This document shows positions 31,791-40,368 of a DNA stretch of 64,000 nucleotides, piece by piece; the stretch's first letter is position 1, and every line of letters begins with the position of its first letter. Under the pieces are notes generated by a model, which saw nothing but the letters and a program-made list of their open reading frames with translations, searched no databases and was not told where the DNA came from. The stretch is taken from assembly GCF_014200595.1 (NCBI RefSeq), contig NZ_JACHCG010000001.1:806001-870000 (forward strand), given 5' to 3'. The stretch is from Pedobacter cryoconitis. Its GTDB lineage: Bacteria; Bacteroidota; Bacteroidia; Sphingobacteriales; Sphingobacteriaceae. The position numbers and the translations under genes are program-made.

Positions 31791-33887
31791 ATGAGAATTG
31801 GTTACCTCCTGATTACAATATTTATATCCACTGCAACTTCTTATGCGCAGAACAAAACTGTTGCTAGTCAGCAGAAAAAAGATACTGTTGGCAATAAACT
31901 GAAGGAAGTGGTGGTTACCGGTGAGTATCAGCCACAATCGTTAAAAAATTCTGTTTACAGGACCCGTATCATTAACGCAGAACGTATACGCCTGAAAGCG
32001 GCCACAAGTATTCAGCAGGTTTTAAATACAGAACTCGGATTCAGGTTTACCAGTGACCCGGCTTTAGGCGTCAGTGATGTGCAAATGATGGGGATGAGCG
32101 GCCGTAATATCAAAATCCTGCTGGATGGTGTACCTATGATCGATAGAAATGACGAACGTGAAAGTTTGAATCAGATTGATATCAATACAGTAGAACGTAT
32201 TGAAATTGTTGAAGGGCCGCTTTCTGTTTCTTATGGTTCTGATGCCCTGGTTGGGGTGATCAATGTGATTACTAAAAAACCGGGCAAAGAAACATTGAAT
32301 ATCAATGCAAGAATACAAGAGGAGACAGCTGGAAAAGAATATTCACCATTTGGTAAATCCGGATCTCACATGCAGCATGTTGGGGGAGACTGGCAAAATA
32401 AAGGATGGAGTATCCTTGCAGGGCTTACCCGGGACGATTTTAATGGATTTAATGTGCCCGGAGCGCTGACTACTTCTACAGAAGTTGCTTTAGACCGTAA
32501 CCGCTGGAAGCCAAAACTTAGGTGGATGGCGAATGGAAGACTAGGCTATAGCAATACTAATTTCAATATCTGGTACAGACTGAACTATCTGGATGAAAGT
32601 ATTGATAGCAGAGGCGGTTATATTGTGAATGCGAACAAAGCAATCAACCAGGTATTTACTGTTAAACGTTATATCCATCAATTACAAAGTGATTACCGTT
32701 TCAATGAAAAGTTATCATTGAGTGGTTCTGTAGCCTATAATATTTTGAATCGTGCCACAAAAACCACTGAACATGATTATGCTACAGGTACGGATCAGCT
32801 GACCACGGGTCAGGGACAACAGGATTTAGCGAAACTAAGTTCTGGTGCTTTCAGGACTACATTAGTTTATAAAATGTCAGATCAGGTTTCCTTTCAACCG
32901 GGTATAGAGATCAACACCGATCATGCAGAAGGAGCAAGAATTAAAGGAGAGCCGACTATTAAGGATTATGCATTTTTCGTCTCTTCAGAACTTCGTGTAA
33001 TCAATGGTGTAACCATTCGCCCGGGACTCAGGTTTATCAAAAATTCTGTTTATGACGCGCCGCCGGTTATTCCATCGCTGAATACTAAAATAGTTTTAAC
33101 CGATAAACTTGATTTACGCTTAGGTTATGCTACTGGTTTCCGTGCCCCGGCACTTCGTGAGCTCTATTTTGACTTCATAGATGCGAATCATACTATTCTA
33201 GGGAATTTAAACTTGAAAGCTGAGCAATCAAACAGCTTAAATGCTTCTCTTTCTTTAGCTACAGTTGAACAAGAGGGGGTTACCCTGAAAACGGTGCTGA
33301 GTGGATATTATAACTACATTAAAAACAGAATTGACTACCTGACCTCAGAGACTGACCCTACGCTTTCTGAGCTGGTGAATCTTGCAAAATATAAGACTAC
33401 AGGTGGTACTTTGGAAAACACTTTGGCGTGGAAACATTTCCAGGCTTCACTAGGCTTGGGCATGATTGGTACGTATAACCAGTACAGTGAAGATTCAAAA
33501 ACCTACGGAGAGTCACCGGAATTTGTCTGGTCACCGGAAATCAATACTAATCTGACTTACAACCTGCCTCAATATGGTGCAACAGTGAACCTGTCAGCCA
33601 AATTTAATGGGACAAGAAGACAATATGAATCTTTTACCGGGGATAATGGGCAGGGTGTCAGATTAACAAAAATCGGCTCTTCCACTATTGCAGATCTGAT
33701 GATTACTAAAAAGCTGCTTAAATCATTCGCGCTGAATGCAGGTGTAAATAACCTGTTCAATATCACCACACTCAGTAATTCTTCTTTAGGTACTGGAGGT
33801 GCGCACGGTACAGGAGGGCAGTCTATCCCTACGAGCTATGGCCGCTCTTATGTAGTTGGGCTAAGCTTTAACTGGACAAAAAATTAA
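31791..33887 (+). CDS. hmuR: TonB-dependent outer-membrane heme receptor
   Basis: A 698-residue receptor with a signal peptide (residues 1-19, ending SYAQ). The plug domain begins KLKEVVVTGEY (about 38-48, TonB-box-like) and includes IKILLDGVPMIDR and ERIEIVEGPLSVSYGSDALVGVINVIT. A 22-strand barrel region follows with RAPALRELYFDF and a C-terminal aromatic end YVVGLSFNWTKN. No N-terminal carboxypeptidase-regulatory or STN domain. It is the first gene of a heme locus; substrate inferred from the HmuY, heme-ABC and HmuS neighbours rather than from the barrel itself. Confidence 0.88.
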   Translation: MRIGYLLITIFISTATSYAQNKTVASQQKKDTVGNKLKEVVVTGEYQPQSLKNSVYRTRIINAERIRLKAATSIQQVLNTELGFRFTSDPALGVSDVQMMGMSGRNIKILLDGVPMIDRNDERESLNQIDINTVERIEIVEGPLSVSYGSDALVGVINVITKKPGKETLNINARIQEETAGKEYSPFGKSGSHMQHVGGDWQNKGWSILAGLTRDDFNGFNVPGALTTSTEVALDRNRWKPKLRWMANGRLGYSNTNFNIWYRLNYLDESIDSRGGYIVNANKAINQVFTVKRYIHQLQSDYRFNEKLSLSGSVAYNILNRATKTTEHDYATGTDQLTTGQGQQDLAKLSSGAFRTTLVYKMSDQVSFQPGIEINTDHAEGARIKGEPTIKDYAFFVSSELRVINGVTIRPGLRFIKNSVYDAPPVIPSLNTKIVLTDKLDLRLGYATGFRAPALRELYFDFIDANHTILGNLNLKAEQSNSLNASLSLATVEQEGVTLKTVLSGYYNYIKNRIDYLTSETDPTLSELVNLAKYKTTGGTLENTLAWKHFQASLGLGMIGTYNQYSEDSKTYGESPEFVWSPEINTNLTYNLPQYGATVNLSAKFNGTRRQYESFTGDNGQGVRLTKIGSSTIADLMITKKLLKSFALNAGVNNLFNITTLSNSSLGTGGAHGTGGQSIPTSYGRSYVVGLSFNWTKN

Positions 33888-33910
33888 ATAATTTATTAAT
33901 AAACCACAAC

Positions 33911-34963
33911 ATGAAAAAATTTACTCCACTAATCACTTTACTTTGCCTGGCCACTGCCTTTACAGCCTGCAAAAAAGATAGTGACCCAATTATTGTAACC
34001 CCTGCTTCAACCGGGAGTACACTTACTTTAAATGGACTGATTGGTTCTGAAGCAGGTTCAGCAGCAGGAAACAGTGTTTTCGTAGACTTTAGTACAGATA
34101 AACAAACGTCTGTAGCGCGTACTTCATGGGATCTTGGCTTTTATTCAGGTGATGATTTTAAAGTAATCCTGAACCATACTGTAGGTGCAACTGCCATTGC
34201 ATTAAATAAAACAGATTTAAACCTGGTTACTGAAGCAGATACGACAGCATTAGCTGCCTCAGGTGATTTAAACTTAGGTCAGGGTGCAGGTGGTTTTAGT
34301 TACATCGATCCTGTTGAAGGAGATGCCGCAACTTATTTAGCCGGTACTGTGATTAAAACGATTGCTGCTGCTGATGCAGACAATAAAGTTTATATCGTGA
34401 ACCGCGGCGGTACTTCAGGATGGCAAAAAATCCGTGTAATCCGCGCAGGTGCAGGTTATACTTTACAATATGCTAAAATCACTGATAAAACTTTCAAAAC
34501 GCTGAATGTCACTAAAGACGCAGCTTTCAATTTTAAATATGTATCCTTCAAAACAGGAGCAGTAGAGGTAGAGCCGGCAAAAGCAAATTGGGATATCGAA
34601 TGGACATTGGCGACTTATAAAGCAAATGCAACTACACCTTATACTTTCTCAGATTTCGTGCTGATCAACTTTGTAGGCGGGGTAACTGCGGCAGAAGTGA
34701 TCGTAGCAGACAGCAAAGTAACTTTTGCAGATTTCGCAGAAGCTAACCTGACAGGAAAAGTATTTGTGGGTAAAAGAGAAGTTATTGCTGGTAACTGGAG
34801 AGTTACTTCGGGTACACCAGTAGGTGTAAAAACAGATCGTTTCTACCTCGTTAAAGATGGTGCAGGTAATATTTATAAATTAAAATTTGTGAGCTTCCAT
34901 CCAAATGATGCAGGAGTTCGCGGTAAACCAGTAATCGAATACAAGCTGGTTAAAAAGGCATAA
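33911..34963 (+). CDS. hmuY: HmuY-family heme-binding lipoprotein
   Basis: A 350-residue surface lipoprotein with lipobox TAFTAC (Cys about residue 20) followed by KKDSD. HmuY-like features are SWDLGFYSGDDFKVILNHT near residue 70 and a second WDIEWTLATYK stretch near 228. The C-terminal half repeats the beta pattern. HmuY proteins take heme from host or environmental proteins and pass it to the cognate receptor. It lies 23 bp after the receptor gene, the arrangement first described in Porphyromonas. Confidence 0.88.
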   Translation: MKKFTPLITLLCLATAFTACKKDSDPIIVTPASTGSTLTLNGLIGSEAGSAAGNSVFVDFSTDKQTSVARTSWDLGFYSGDDFKVILNHTVGATAIALNKTDLNLVTEADTTALAASGDLNLGQGAGGFSYIDPVEGDAATYLAGTVIKTIAAADADNKVYIVNRGGTSGWQKIRVIRAGAGYTLQYAKITDKTFKTLNVTKDAAFNFKYVSFKTGAVEVEPAKANWDIEWTLATYKANATTPYTFSDFVLINFVGGVTAAEVIVADSKVTFADFAEANLTGKVFVGKREVIAGNWRVTSGTPVGVKTDRFYLVKDGAGNIYKLKFVSFHPNDAGVRGKPVIEYKLVKKA

Positions 34964-34984
34964 ACTTGGTTAGTTTAGGTTGCG

Positions 34985-35017
34985 AAGGCTGGCTTTCATG
35001 GATATGAAAGCCGCCTT
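34985..35017 (+). terminator. Stem-loop after hmuY
   Basis: AAGGC-T-GGCTTTCAT pairs with ATGAAAGCC-G-CCTT around the loop GGAT. Only a weak T run follows (TTTAGTTAGTT), so this could be a partial terminator or a 3'-end stabiliser separating the receptor/hemophore messages from the transporter genes. Confidence 0.5.
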
Positions 35018-35068
35018 TAGTTAGTTAAAAACCAAATCATTTATCAAATTAAAAATTATGAACCCGAC

Positions 35069-35117
35069 ATGATTAAAATAATTATTAAACCCACAGGGTA
35101 ATAATTATTTTAATCAT
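35069..35117. repeat. Perfect 19-bp inverted repeat between hmuY and hmuT
   Basis: ATGATTAAAATAATTATTA (35069-35087) is exactly repeated in inverse at 35099-35117 around an 11-bp centre that also holds ACCC/GGGT. It is too AT-rich and lacks a T tail for a terminator, and lies 40 bp before hmuT. A regulatory binding site or an mRNA-processing/stability element is likely. Confidence 0.7.
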
Positions 35118-35157
35118 CAAAGGCTACATCTAACAAAAACTTAAAATAAATAAACAG

Positions 35158-36006
35158 ATGAAACTTACTTTATTAGCAGCAGCGATGGCAGCCATTAGTT
35201 TGGGAGCCTGTAATGCAAACAAACAGGAAGCCACAGCAGGTCTTGCTGACAGTATTAAAATTGTATCTCTAAGCGGATCCATCAGTGAAGTATTAGCTGG
35301 TGCAGGTTTAGAAAAGAATATTGTGGGTACTGATATCACCAGTAATTATCCTGAAGGTCTGAAAGCAAAACCAAAAGTAGGGCATAATAAAAATATCAAT
35401 GCCGAAGGGATTTTAGCCTTACAACCGGGCCTGGTTATCGGGATTAAAAAAGACTTTAGCCCGGCATTGGAAGCTCAATTTAAAACCGCTGGTGTAAAGC
35501 TTTTATTAGTGGATCAGGAGTTTTCTGTCAAAGGAACAAAAGAGCTGATCCATACCCTTACAGATAGCCTGCATGTGAAAACCAAAGGTGATTCGCTGAT
35601 CAAGATCTTAGATCAGGATCTGGCAAAAGTTAAACCTGCTGCCCGCAAACCTAAAGTATTATTCATTTATGCACGCGGTACCGGAACAATGATGGTTGGC
35701 GGTACAGGTACGCAGGTGGAGAAAGCAATTGTTCTGGCAGGTGGACAGAATGCAGTAACTGAATTTGCCGATTACAAGCCTTTAACAGCTGAGGCTTTAG
35801 TCAAAGCTAATCCAGACGTGATCCTGCTTTTTGACTCAGGTTTGAAAAGTTTAGGCGGAGCAGAAGGGGTGTCAAAAATTCAGGGCATCAAAGAAACAAA
35901 TGCGGGTAAAAACAAGAAAATTATCAGTATGGACGGTGAACTGTTAGGCAGCTTTGGGCCACGTTTAGGCGTTGCAATTCAAGAACTAGCGACTAAAATC
36001 AATTGA
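35158..36006 (+). CDS. hmuT: Heme ABC transporter substrate-binding lipoprotein
   Basis: A 282-residue class-III (BtuF/HmuT-like) binding protein with lipobox SLGAC at residue 19. N-lobe phrases KIVSLSGSISEVLAGAG and VGTDITSNYPEG, LQPGLVIGIKKDF, a linking helix and C-lobe VLFIYARGTGTMMVGGTGTQ and NPDVILLFDSG are typical of HmuT. It hands heme to the permease encoded by the next gene, whose TTG start overlaps its TGA stop by 4 bp. Confidence 0.92.
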   Translation: MKLTLLAAAMAAISLGACNANKQEATAGLADSIKIVSLSGSISEVLAGAGLEKNIVGTDITSNYPEGLKAKPKVGHNKNINAEGILALQPGLVIGIKKDFSPALEAQFKTAGVKLLLVDQEFSVKGTKELIHTLTDSLHVKTKGDSLIKILDQDLAKVKPAARKPKVLFIYARGTGTMMVGGTGTQVEKAIVLAGGQNAVTEFADYKPLTAEALVKANPDVILLFDSGLKSLGGAEGVSKIQGIKETNAGKNKKIISMDGELLGSFGPRLGVAIQELATKIN

Positions 36007-37049
36007 GTAAAAAGATAAAATTAATTCTGTTACTGCTGCTGATCTTATTATTGGCAGTTGTAGTGATCTCCTCCTGTATAGGGGCGGTAGTAATTACGAT
36101 GCCTGAGTTTTTATCCATCATAGCCTATAAAACAGGGTTTTCGGATGCGATGAATTTTAAACCACAACAAGCAGCAGTACTGATGAATATAAGATTGCCA
36201 AGGGTGGTTTTAGGGATGTTAATAGGCGCGGGACTTGGTATATCAGGCGCAGCAATACAAGGTTTGTTTAGAAATCCACTAGCAGAACCCGGGTTGATAG
36301 GGATATCAGCGGGTGCTACTTTATGCGCCGTATTAGTGATTGTATTAGAAGTTGGGTTTTTTACCAAACTGAGTGGTATAATTGGTTTTTATGCCATTTC
36401 TCTGGCTGCTTTTATTGGTGCTTGTGTAACCACATTTATCGTTTACCGGATGTCTACCAGGCATGGTAAAACGGAGATCACAACCCTGTTATTATCCGGT
36501 ATTGCCATCAATGCGCTGGCACTCGGATTTGTAGGCTTGTTAACCTATATGGCGACAAATGAGCAGTTACCAGTCATTACCTTCTGGAGTTTAGGGAGTT
36601 TAGGAGGAGCAAGCTGGGAAACAGTAAGCGGACTTTTACCATTTATTGTGATACCAGTAATCATTCTTCCATTTTTAGCAAAGTCACTCAACGCGTTAAC
36701 CCTTGGAGATGCGCAAGCATTACATATGGGGATTAATGTGGTCAATATGAAAAGGATCATCATTGTATTGGCGACCATGGCGGTTGGTGCAGCTGTTGCA
36801 GTTGCTGGAATAATCGGATTTATCGGATTAATCATTCCGCATATTCTGAGGATGACTTTTACCGCTGATAACCGGCTGGTTGTTCCGGGATCAGCGATTC
36901 TGGGCGCAGCTTTATTGACCGCTGCCGATATGGTTGCCAGAACTATTGTTGCGCCGGCAGAACTGCCTATTGGTATTTTGACCGCATTGATCGGAACCCC
37001 TGTATTTATGTATATCATCGTTACCGAACGCAATAAAAATAAATTATAA
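36003..37049 (+). CDS. hmuU: Heme ABC transporter permease (FecCD family), TTG start
   Basis: A 348-residue inner-membrane permease with about ten membrane helices. It has the FecCD-family phrases LPRVVLGMLIGAGLGISGAAIQGLFRNPLAEPGLIGISAGA (given in part) and IIGFIGLIIPHILRM, the cytoplasmic loop contacting the ATPase. The first codon is TTG at 36003, inside the hmuT stop (TTGA); the next ATG (36101) would delete the first membrane helix, so TTG is favoured. Translational coupling to hmuT is likely. Confidence 0.93.
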   Translation: MSKKIKLILLLLLILLLAVVVISSCIGAVVITMPEFLSIIAYKTGFSDAMNFKPQQAAVLMNIRLPRVVLGMLIGAGLGISGAAIQGLFRNPLAEPGLIGISAGATLCAVLVIVLEVGFFTKLSGIIGFYAISLAAFIGACVTTFIVYRMSTRHGKTEITTLLLSGIAINALALGFVGLLTYMATNEQLPVITFWSLGSLGGASWETVSGLLPFIVIPVIILPFLAKSLNALTLGDAQALHMGINVVNMKRIIIVLATMAVGAAVAVAGIIGFIGLIIPHILRMTFTADNRLVVPGSAILGAALLTAADMVARTIVAPAELPIGILTALIGTPVFMYIIVTERNKNKL

Positions 37050-37052
37050 GCT

Positions 37053-37835
37053 ATGATCCAGGTAAAAAATATCACTTATCAGATTGGGAAGAAGGAATTA
37101 GTAAAAGAATTGAGTTTTGACGTGAAATCCGGGGAATTATTAGCCATTCTTGGTGCTAACGGAGCAGGTAAGAGTACACTGATGAAACTGTTATGCAGAG
37201 AGATATCACCAAATTACGGAGATATTATGCTGGGCGGGCAATACTTGAAGAAATATAGCTTACCTGAACTGGCCAGGCGACGTGCAGTACTTTCTCAGCA
37301 AAATACAATCTCCATTTCTTTTATTGTGAATGAACTGGTCATGATGGGCAGATATCCTCATTTTGAACATCAGCCTGGCCCGGAAGATTACGAAATTGTA
37401 AAACAGGTGATGGAAGAAACAGGTATCACGCATCTTTCAGCGAGAGACTATAATACCCTTTCGGGAGGAGAACAGCAAAGAGTTCAGCTTTCTCGTGTAC
37501 TGGCACAAATCTATGATTGTCCGGATGCCTGTTTGTTTTTAGATGAACCAACAAATGGATTAGATCTTCTTTATCAACAGCAGGTTATGGAGCTTGCCCG
37601 CAGACTGGCAGACCGTGGTTATTGCGTGATCTGTATCTTACATGATATCAATTTTGCCTCTCGTTTTGCGGATCAGATACTAATGCTGAAGGACGGCAGG
37701 AAAGTGGCTATGGGAACCCCGCTGGAAGTAATTAATTGCGAAAATATACATGAAACCTTCAATATTAACGTTAAGTTAATGTCATGTGAAGGATATAATT
37801 GTCCGCTGGTTATTCCGGCAACTATACAAACATAA
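37053..37835 (+). CDS. hmuV: Heme ABC transporter ATP-binding protein
   Basis: A 260-residue ABC ATPase with Walker A GANGAGKST (residues 34-42), the Q-loop in LSQQNT, signature LSGGEQQRVQLSR (about 133-145), Walker B CLFLDEP (about 158-164), D-loop and switch His in ILHDINFA. It starts 3 bp after hmuU and powers heme import through it. Confidence 0.95.
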   Translation: MIQVKNITYQIGKKELVKELSFDVKSGELLAILGANGAGKSTLMKLLCREISPNYGDIMLGGQYLKKYSLPELARRRAVLSQQNTISISFIVNELVMMGRYPHFEHQPGPEDYEIVKQVMEETGITHLSARDYNTLSGGEQQRVQLSRVLAQIYDCPDACLFLDEPTNGLDLLYQQQVMELARRLADRGYCVICILHDINFASRFADQILMLKDGRKVAMGTPLEVINCENIHETFNINVKLMSCEGYNCPLVIPATIQT

Positions 37836-37846
37836 AATTTATAACA

Positions 37847-38875
37847 ATGGAAAAAGTAATAGAATTAAAAAGTCAATGGGAAGCTTTTAAAGCAGAAAAT
37901 CCTAAAGTACGTATAAGAGATGCCGCTAAAAAATTAACAACTACTGAAGCTGAATTATTAGCGACTTCAATCGGAGGAGCAGTTACCCGTTTAACCAATG
38001 CTTTTCAGGAAATTCTGAAAGCAGTAGAGTCATTAGGTAAAGTAATGGCTTTGACACGCAACGATTATTGCGTTCATGAACGTAAAGGGATTTATAAAAA
38101 TGTAACATTTTCCGGCCCTATGGGACTTGTTGTAAACCCGGATATTGATTTAAGGTTATTTATGATGCAATGGTCTTCTGCTTTTGCAGTGGATGAGAAT
38201 GGCAGAAAGAGTTTGCAGTTTTTTGGTAAAGACGGAGAGGCGATCCATAAGATTTACCTGGTAGAAACAAGTGATGTGCGAGCATATGATGCTTTAGTCT
38301 CCGCCTTCACCGCTGTTGATCAGCACGAAGCTCTTTTGATCAATACAGATAAAAAGGTAGTGGTAGAAAAACCAGACTCAGAAATTGATGTGCCAGCTTT
38401 TAAAGAAACATGGCTTGGCTTGCAGGATACACATGATTTTCATGGTATGTTAAGAAAATTTGGCGTAACCAGAACACAAGGATTACGTTTGGCTCCAGAA
38501 GGTCATGCAGTAGTAATCACTAAAGGATCTTTGAAAGCAGTGATAGAGAAAGCTTCAGAGACTGATCTGGAAATTATGGTATTTACAGGAAGTGCAGGCT
38601 GTATCCAGATTCATACAGGTCTGGTTAAAAATCTATTGCAGACCGGCCCGTGGTTTAATGTTTTAGATCCTGATTTTAATATGCACCTGCGTGAAGACGC
38701 AATTGATAAAGTATGGTTAGTTAAAAAGCCTACTTCAGATGGTATTGTCACTAGTATTGAGGTATTTGATCAAGCTGGTGAGATCATCGTTCAGTTTTTC
38801 GGTAAACGTAAACCAGGTATTCCTGAGAACGAACACTGGAGACTGATGGTAAATGAAGTAGCTGTCATTTCTTAG
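37847..38875 (+). CDS. hmuS: HemS/HmuS-family heme-handling protein
   Basis: A 342-residue cytosolic protein with two similar halves (about 25-165 and 200-335), as in HemS/ChuS. Start at ATG 37847 gives MEKVIELKSQWEAFKAENP, a standard family opening; the longer reading overlaps hmuV. The repeat units show MALTRNDYCVHERKGIYKNV and its counterpart VMVFTGSAGCIQIHTGLV with the axial His candidates. Family members bind or degrade heme to release iron. It is the last gene of the operon, ended by the terminator at 38908. Confidence 0.9.
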   Translation: MEKVIELKSQWEAFKAENPKVRIRDAAKKLTTTEAELLATSIGGAVTRLTNAFQEILKAVESLGKVMALTRNDYCVHERKGIYKNVTFSGPMGLVVNPDIDLRLFMMQWSSAFAVDENGRKSLQFFGKDGEAIHKIYLVETSDVRAYDALVSAFTAVDQHEALLINTDKKVVVEKPDSEIDVPAFKETWLGLQDTHDFHGMLRKFGVTRTQGLRLAPEGHAVVITKGSLKAVIEKASETDLEIMVFTGSAGCIQIHTGLVKNLLQTGPWFNVLDPDFNMHLREDAIDKVWLVKKPTSDGIVTSIEVFDQAGEIIVQFFGKRKPGIPENEHWRLMVNEVAVIS

Positions 38876-38907
38876 TTTTTGTTGCTATTAATTAAGTTTA
38901 TACCAGG

Positions 38908-38935
38908 AAGCCTGGCCGTTATGGCCGGGCTTTTC
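38908..38935 (+). terminator. Intrinsic terminator after hmuS
   Basis: AAGCC-T-GGCC (38908-38917) pairs with GGCC-G-GGCTT around the loop GTTAT, followed by TTTTCT. Confidence 0.85.
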
Positions 38936-39034
38936 TGATTTGCGGCCTTCTGTTTTTTTTCCTAGTTTTAACGCCAGCTAACGCCACTCAATTAGCAGAT
39001 GAAACCTTAAAATTTCTCATTTAATCTTTATATT

Positions 39035-39730
39035 TTGGACAAGCAATCAATTGATAAAAAAGACCTCGAAAAACAGAGCGCAGCCAGGGCAGCAGTTAAA
39101 TTTATTCAGCAAAATGATATTGTTGGATTAGGGACTGGTTCTACCGCTTTTTTTGCGATTCAGGAAATAGCACTGTTAGTGAAGAATGGGCTGAAAATCA
39201 AAGGTGTACCTACTTCTGAACATACCGCTTCGCTCGCCTTATCGTTAGGGATTGAATTACTGCCAATGGAAGAGGTTAAATCAATTGATATTACTATAGA
39301 TGGAGCTGATGAATTTGATACACAGTTAAATTTAGTCAAAGGGGGCGGGGGTGCATTATTCAGAGAGAAAATTGTGGCTTCCCTCACTAAAAATGAAATT
39401 ATTATCGCGGATTCGGGTAAATTGGTCGCTCAGCTGGGAAAATTCAAAGTTCCCATTGAAGTGGTGCCGCTTGCGCTTAATTATGTGGTACAGCAGCTCA
39501 GTAAATTAAACGGAAAAGGAGAAGTGCGGATGAAAGATAACTCACCGTTTATCACAGATAATCATAATATCATTGTGGATGCGGACTTTGGGCTGATCAG
39601 CGATCCTGCTGCTTTAGCAGAAAGCCTGAACAGGATAGAAGGGATTCTGGCACATGGCTTATTTGTGCAGCTTACTTCAAAGATTATCATGGGAAAAGGA
39701 ACCGAAACTATTATATATGCTGGAAATTAA
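39035..39730 (+). CDS. rpiA: Ribose-5-phosphate isomerase A, TTG start
   Basis: A 231-residue pentose-phosphate enzyme converting ribose-5-P and ribulose-5-P. Motifs: GLGTGSTAFFAI (phosphate loop, about 30-41), TSEHTASLAL, the catalytic IDGADEFD (about 88-95) and VKGGGGALFREKI (about 101-113). No ATG fits the family's N-terminus; translation from TTG at 39035 gives the usual DKKDLEKQSAARAAV opening. It overlaps the acetyltransferase start by 14 bp. Confidence 0.94.
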   Translation: MDKQSIDKKDLEKQSAARAAVKFIQQNDIVGLGTGSTAFFAIQEIALLVKNGLKIKGVPTSEHTASLALSLGIELLPMEEVKSIDITIDGADEFDTQLNLVKGGGGALFREKIVASLTKNEIIIADSGKLVAQLGKFKVPIEVVPLALNYVVQQLSKLNGKGEVRMKDNSPFITDNHNIIVDADFGLISDPAALAESLNRIEGILAHGLFVQLTSKIIMGKGTETIIYAGN

Positions 39731-40265
39731 CTTTGATCCCTTTCCAGTACTGGAATCGGAACGTTTAGTCCTCAGAAAAATTACACCTGCGGATGTTGAT
39801 GAAGTATTTGCCATCAGATCTGATGCGCAGACTATGAAATATATTCCACGTCCACTGGCAAAGACCAAAGAAGATGCATTGGAACATATCAACGTAGTAA
39901 ATAAAGCTATTGAAGATAATGTTGCCATCAACTGGGGAATTTCATTTAAAGATGATCCTAAACTGTTAGGGATGATTTGTCTGATCAGAATGCAGCCGGA
40001 AAATTACCGGACAGAAACCGGGTATATCCTTCATCCTGATTATCACCGGAAAGGGATTATCAGCGAAGCGTTTGCCACGGTAATTGACTATGCCTTTAAT
40101 GTGCTTAAATTTCACTCGCTCGAAGCCGTGATTGATCCGGATAACATTGCTTCTGAGCAGTTATTGATCAAACATAATTTTGTGAAAGAAGGGCATTTCA
40201 AAGAAAATGGCTTTTTTGAAGGTAAATTTATTGATGCGGTTATTTACTCACGGATTAATCGATAA
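39717..40265 (+). CDS. GNAT-family N-acetyltransferase (RimJ/RimL-like)
   Basis: A 182-residue acetyltransferase starting at ATG 39717. The family opening LESERLVLRKITPADVDEVF is followed by INWGISFK, the acetyl-CoA loop in GYILHPDYHRKGIISEAF (about 102-119) and LEAVIDPDNIASEQLLIKHNF. These are typical of RimJ/RimL-type enzymes that acetylate protein N-termini or small amines. It overlaps rpiA by 14 bp and is likely coexpressed; acceptor unknown. Confidence 0.9.
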   Translation: MLEINFDPFPVLESERLVLRKITPADVDEVFAIRSDAQTMKYIPRPLAKTKEDALEHINVVNKAIEDNVAINWGISFKDDPKLLGMICLIRMQPENYRTETGYILHPDYHRKGIISEAFATVIDYAFNVLKFHSLEAVIDPDNIASEQLLIKHNFVKEGHFKENGFFEGKFIDAVIYSRINR

Positions 40266-40342
40266 ATGAATTCTCATTTAGCTGATTTTAAAACCCAGGC
40301 GCTAACTCGATGCTGTTCCTTTTATTATTATGATATAAATCG

Positions 40343-40367
40343 TATCTTTGTATCATATTCATGATAC
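40343..40367 (+). promoter_or_regulatory. -7 box and overlapping palindrome before the LysR gene
   Basis: TATCTTTG (40343-40350) fits the -7 consensus. It is followed by the perfect inverted repeat GTATCAT-ATTC-ATGATAC (40350-40367), directly abutting the ATG at 40369. A regulator bound here would cover the transcription start, as in self-repression. Confidence 0.55.
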
Positions 40368-40368
40368 T

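Noticed and set aside
37799..37846. Upstream start for the HemS-like gene
   Set aside because: It would overlap the hmuV coding end and add 16 residues not seen in the family; ATG 37847 gives the usual N-terminus.
40348..40368. TTG start giving a longer LysR protein
   Set aside because: It lies inside the promoter/operator palindrome, and the ATG at 40369 gives the standard LysR opening.
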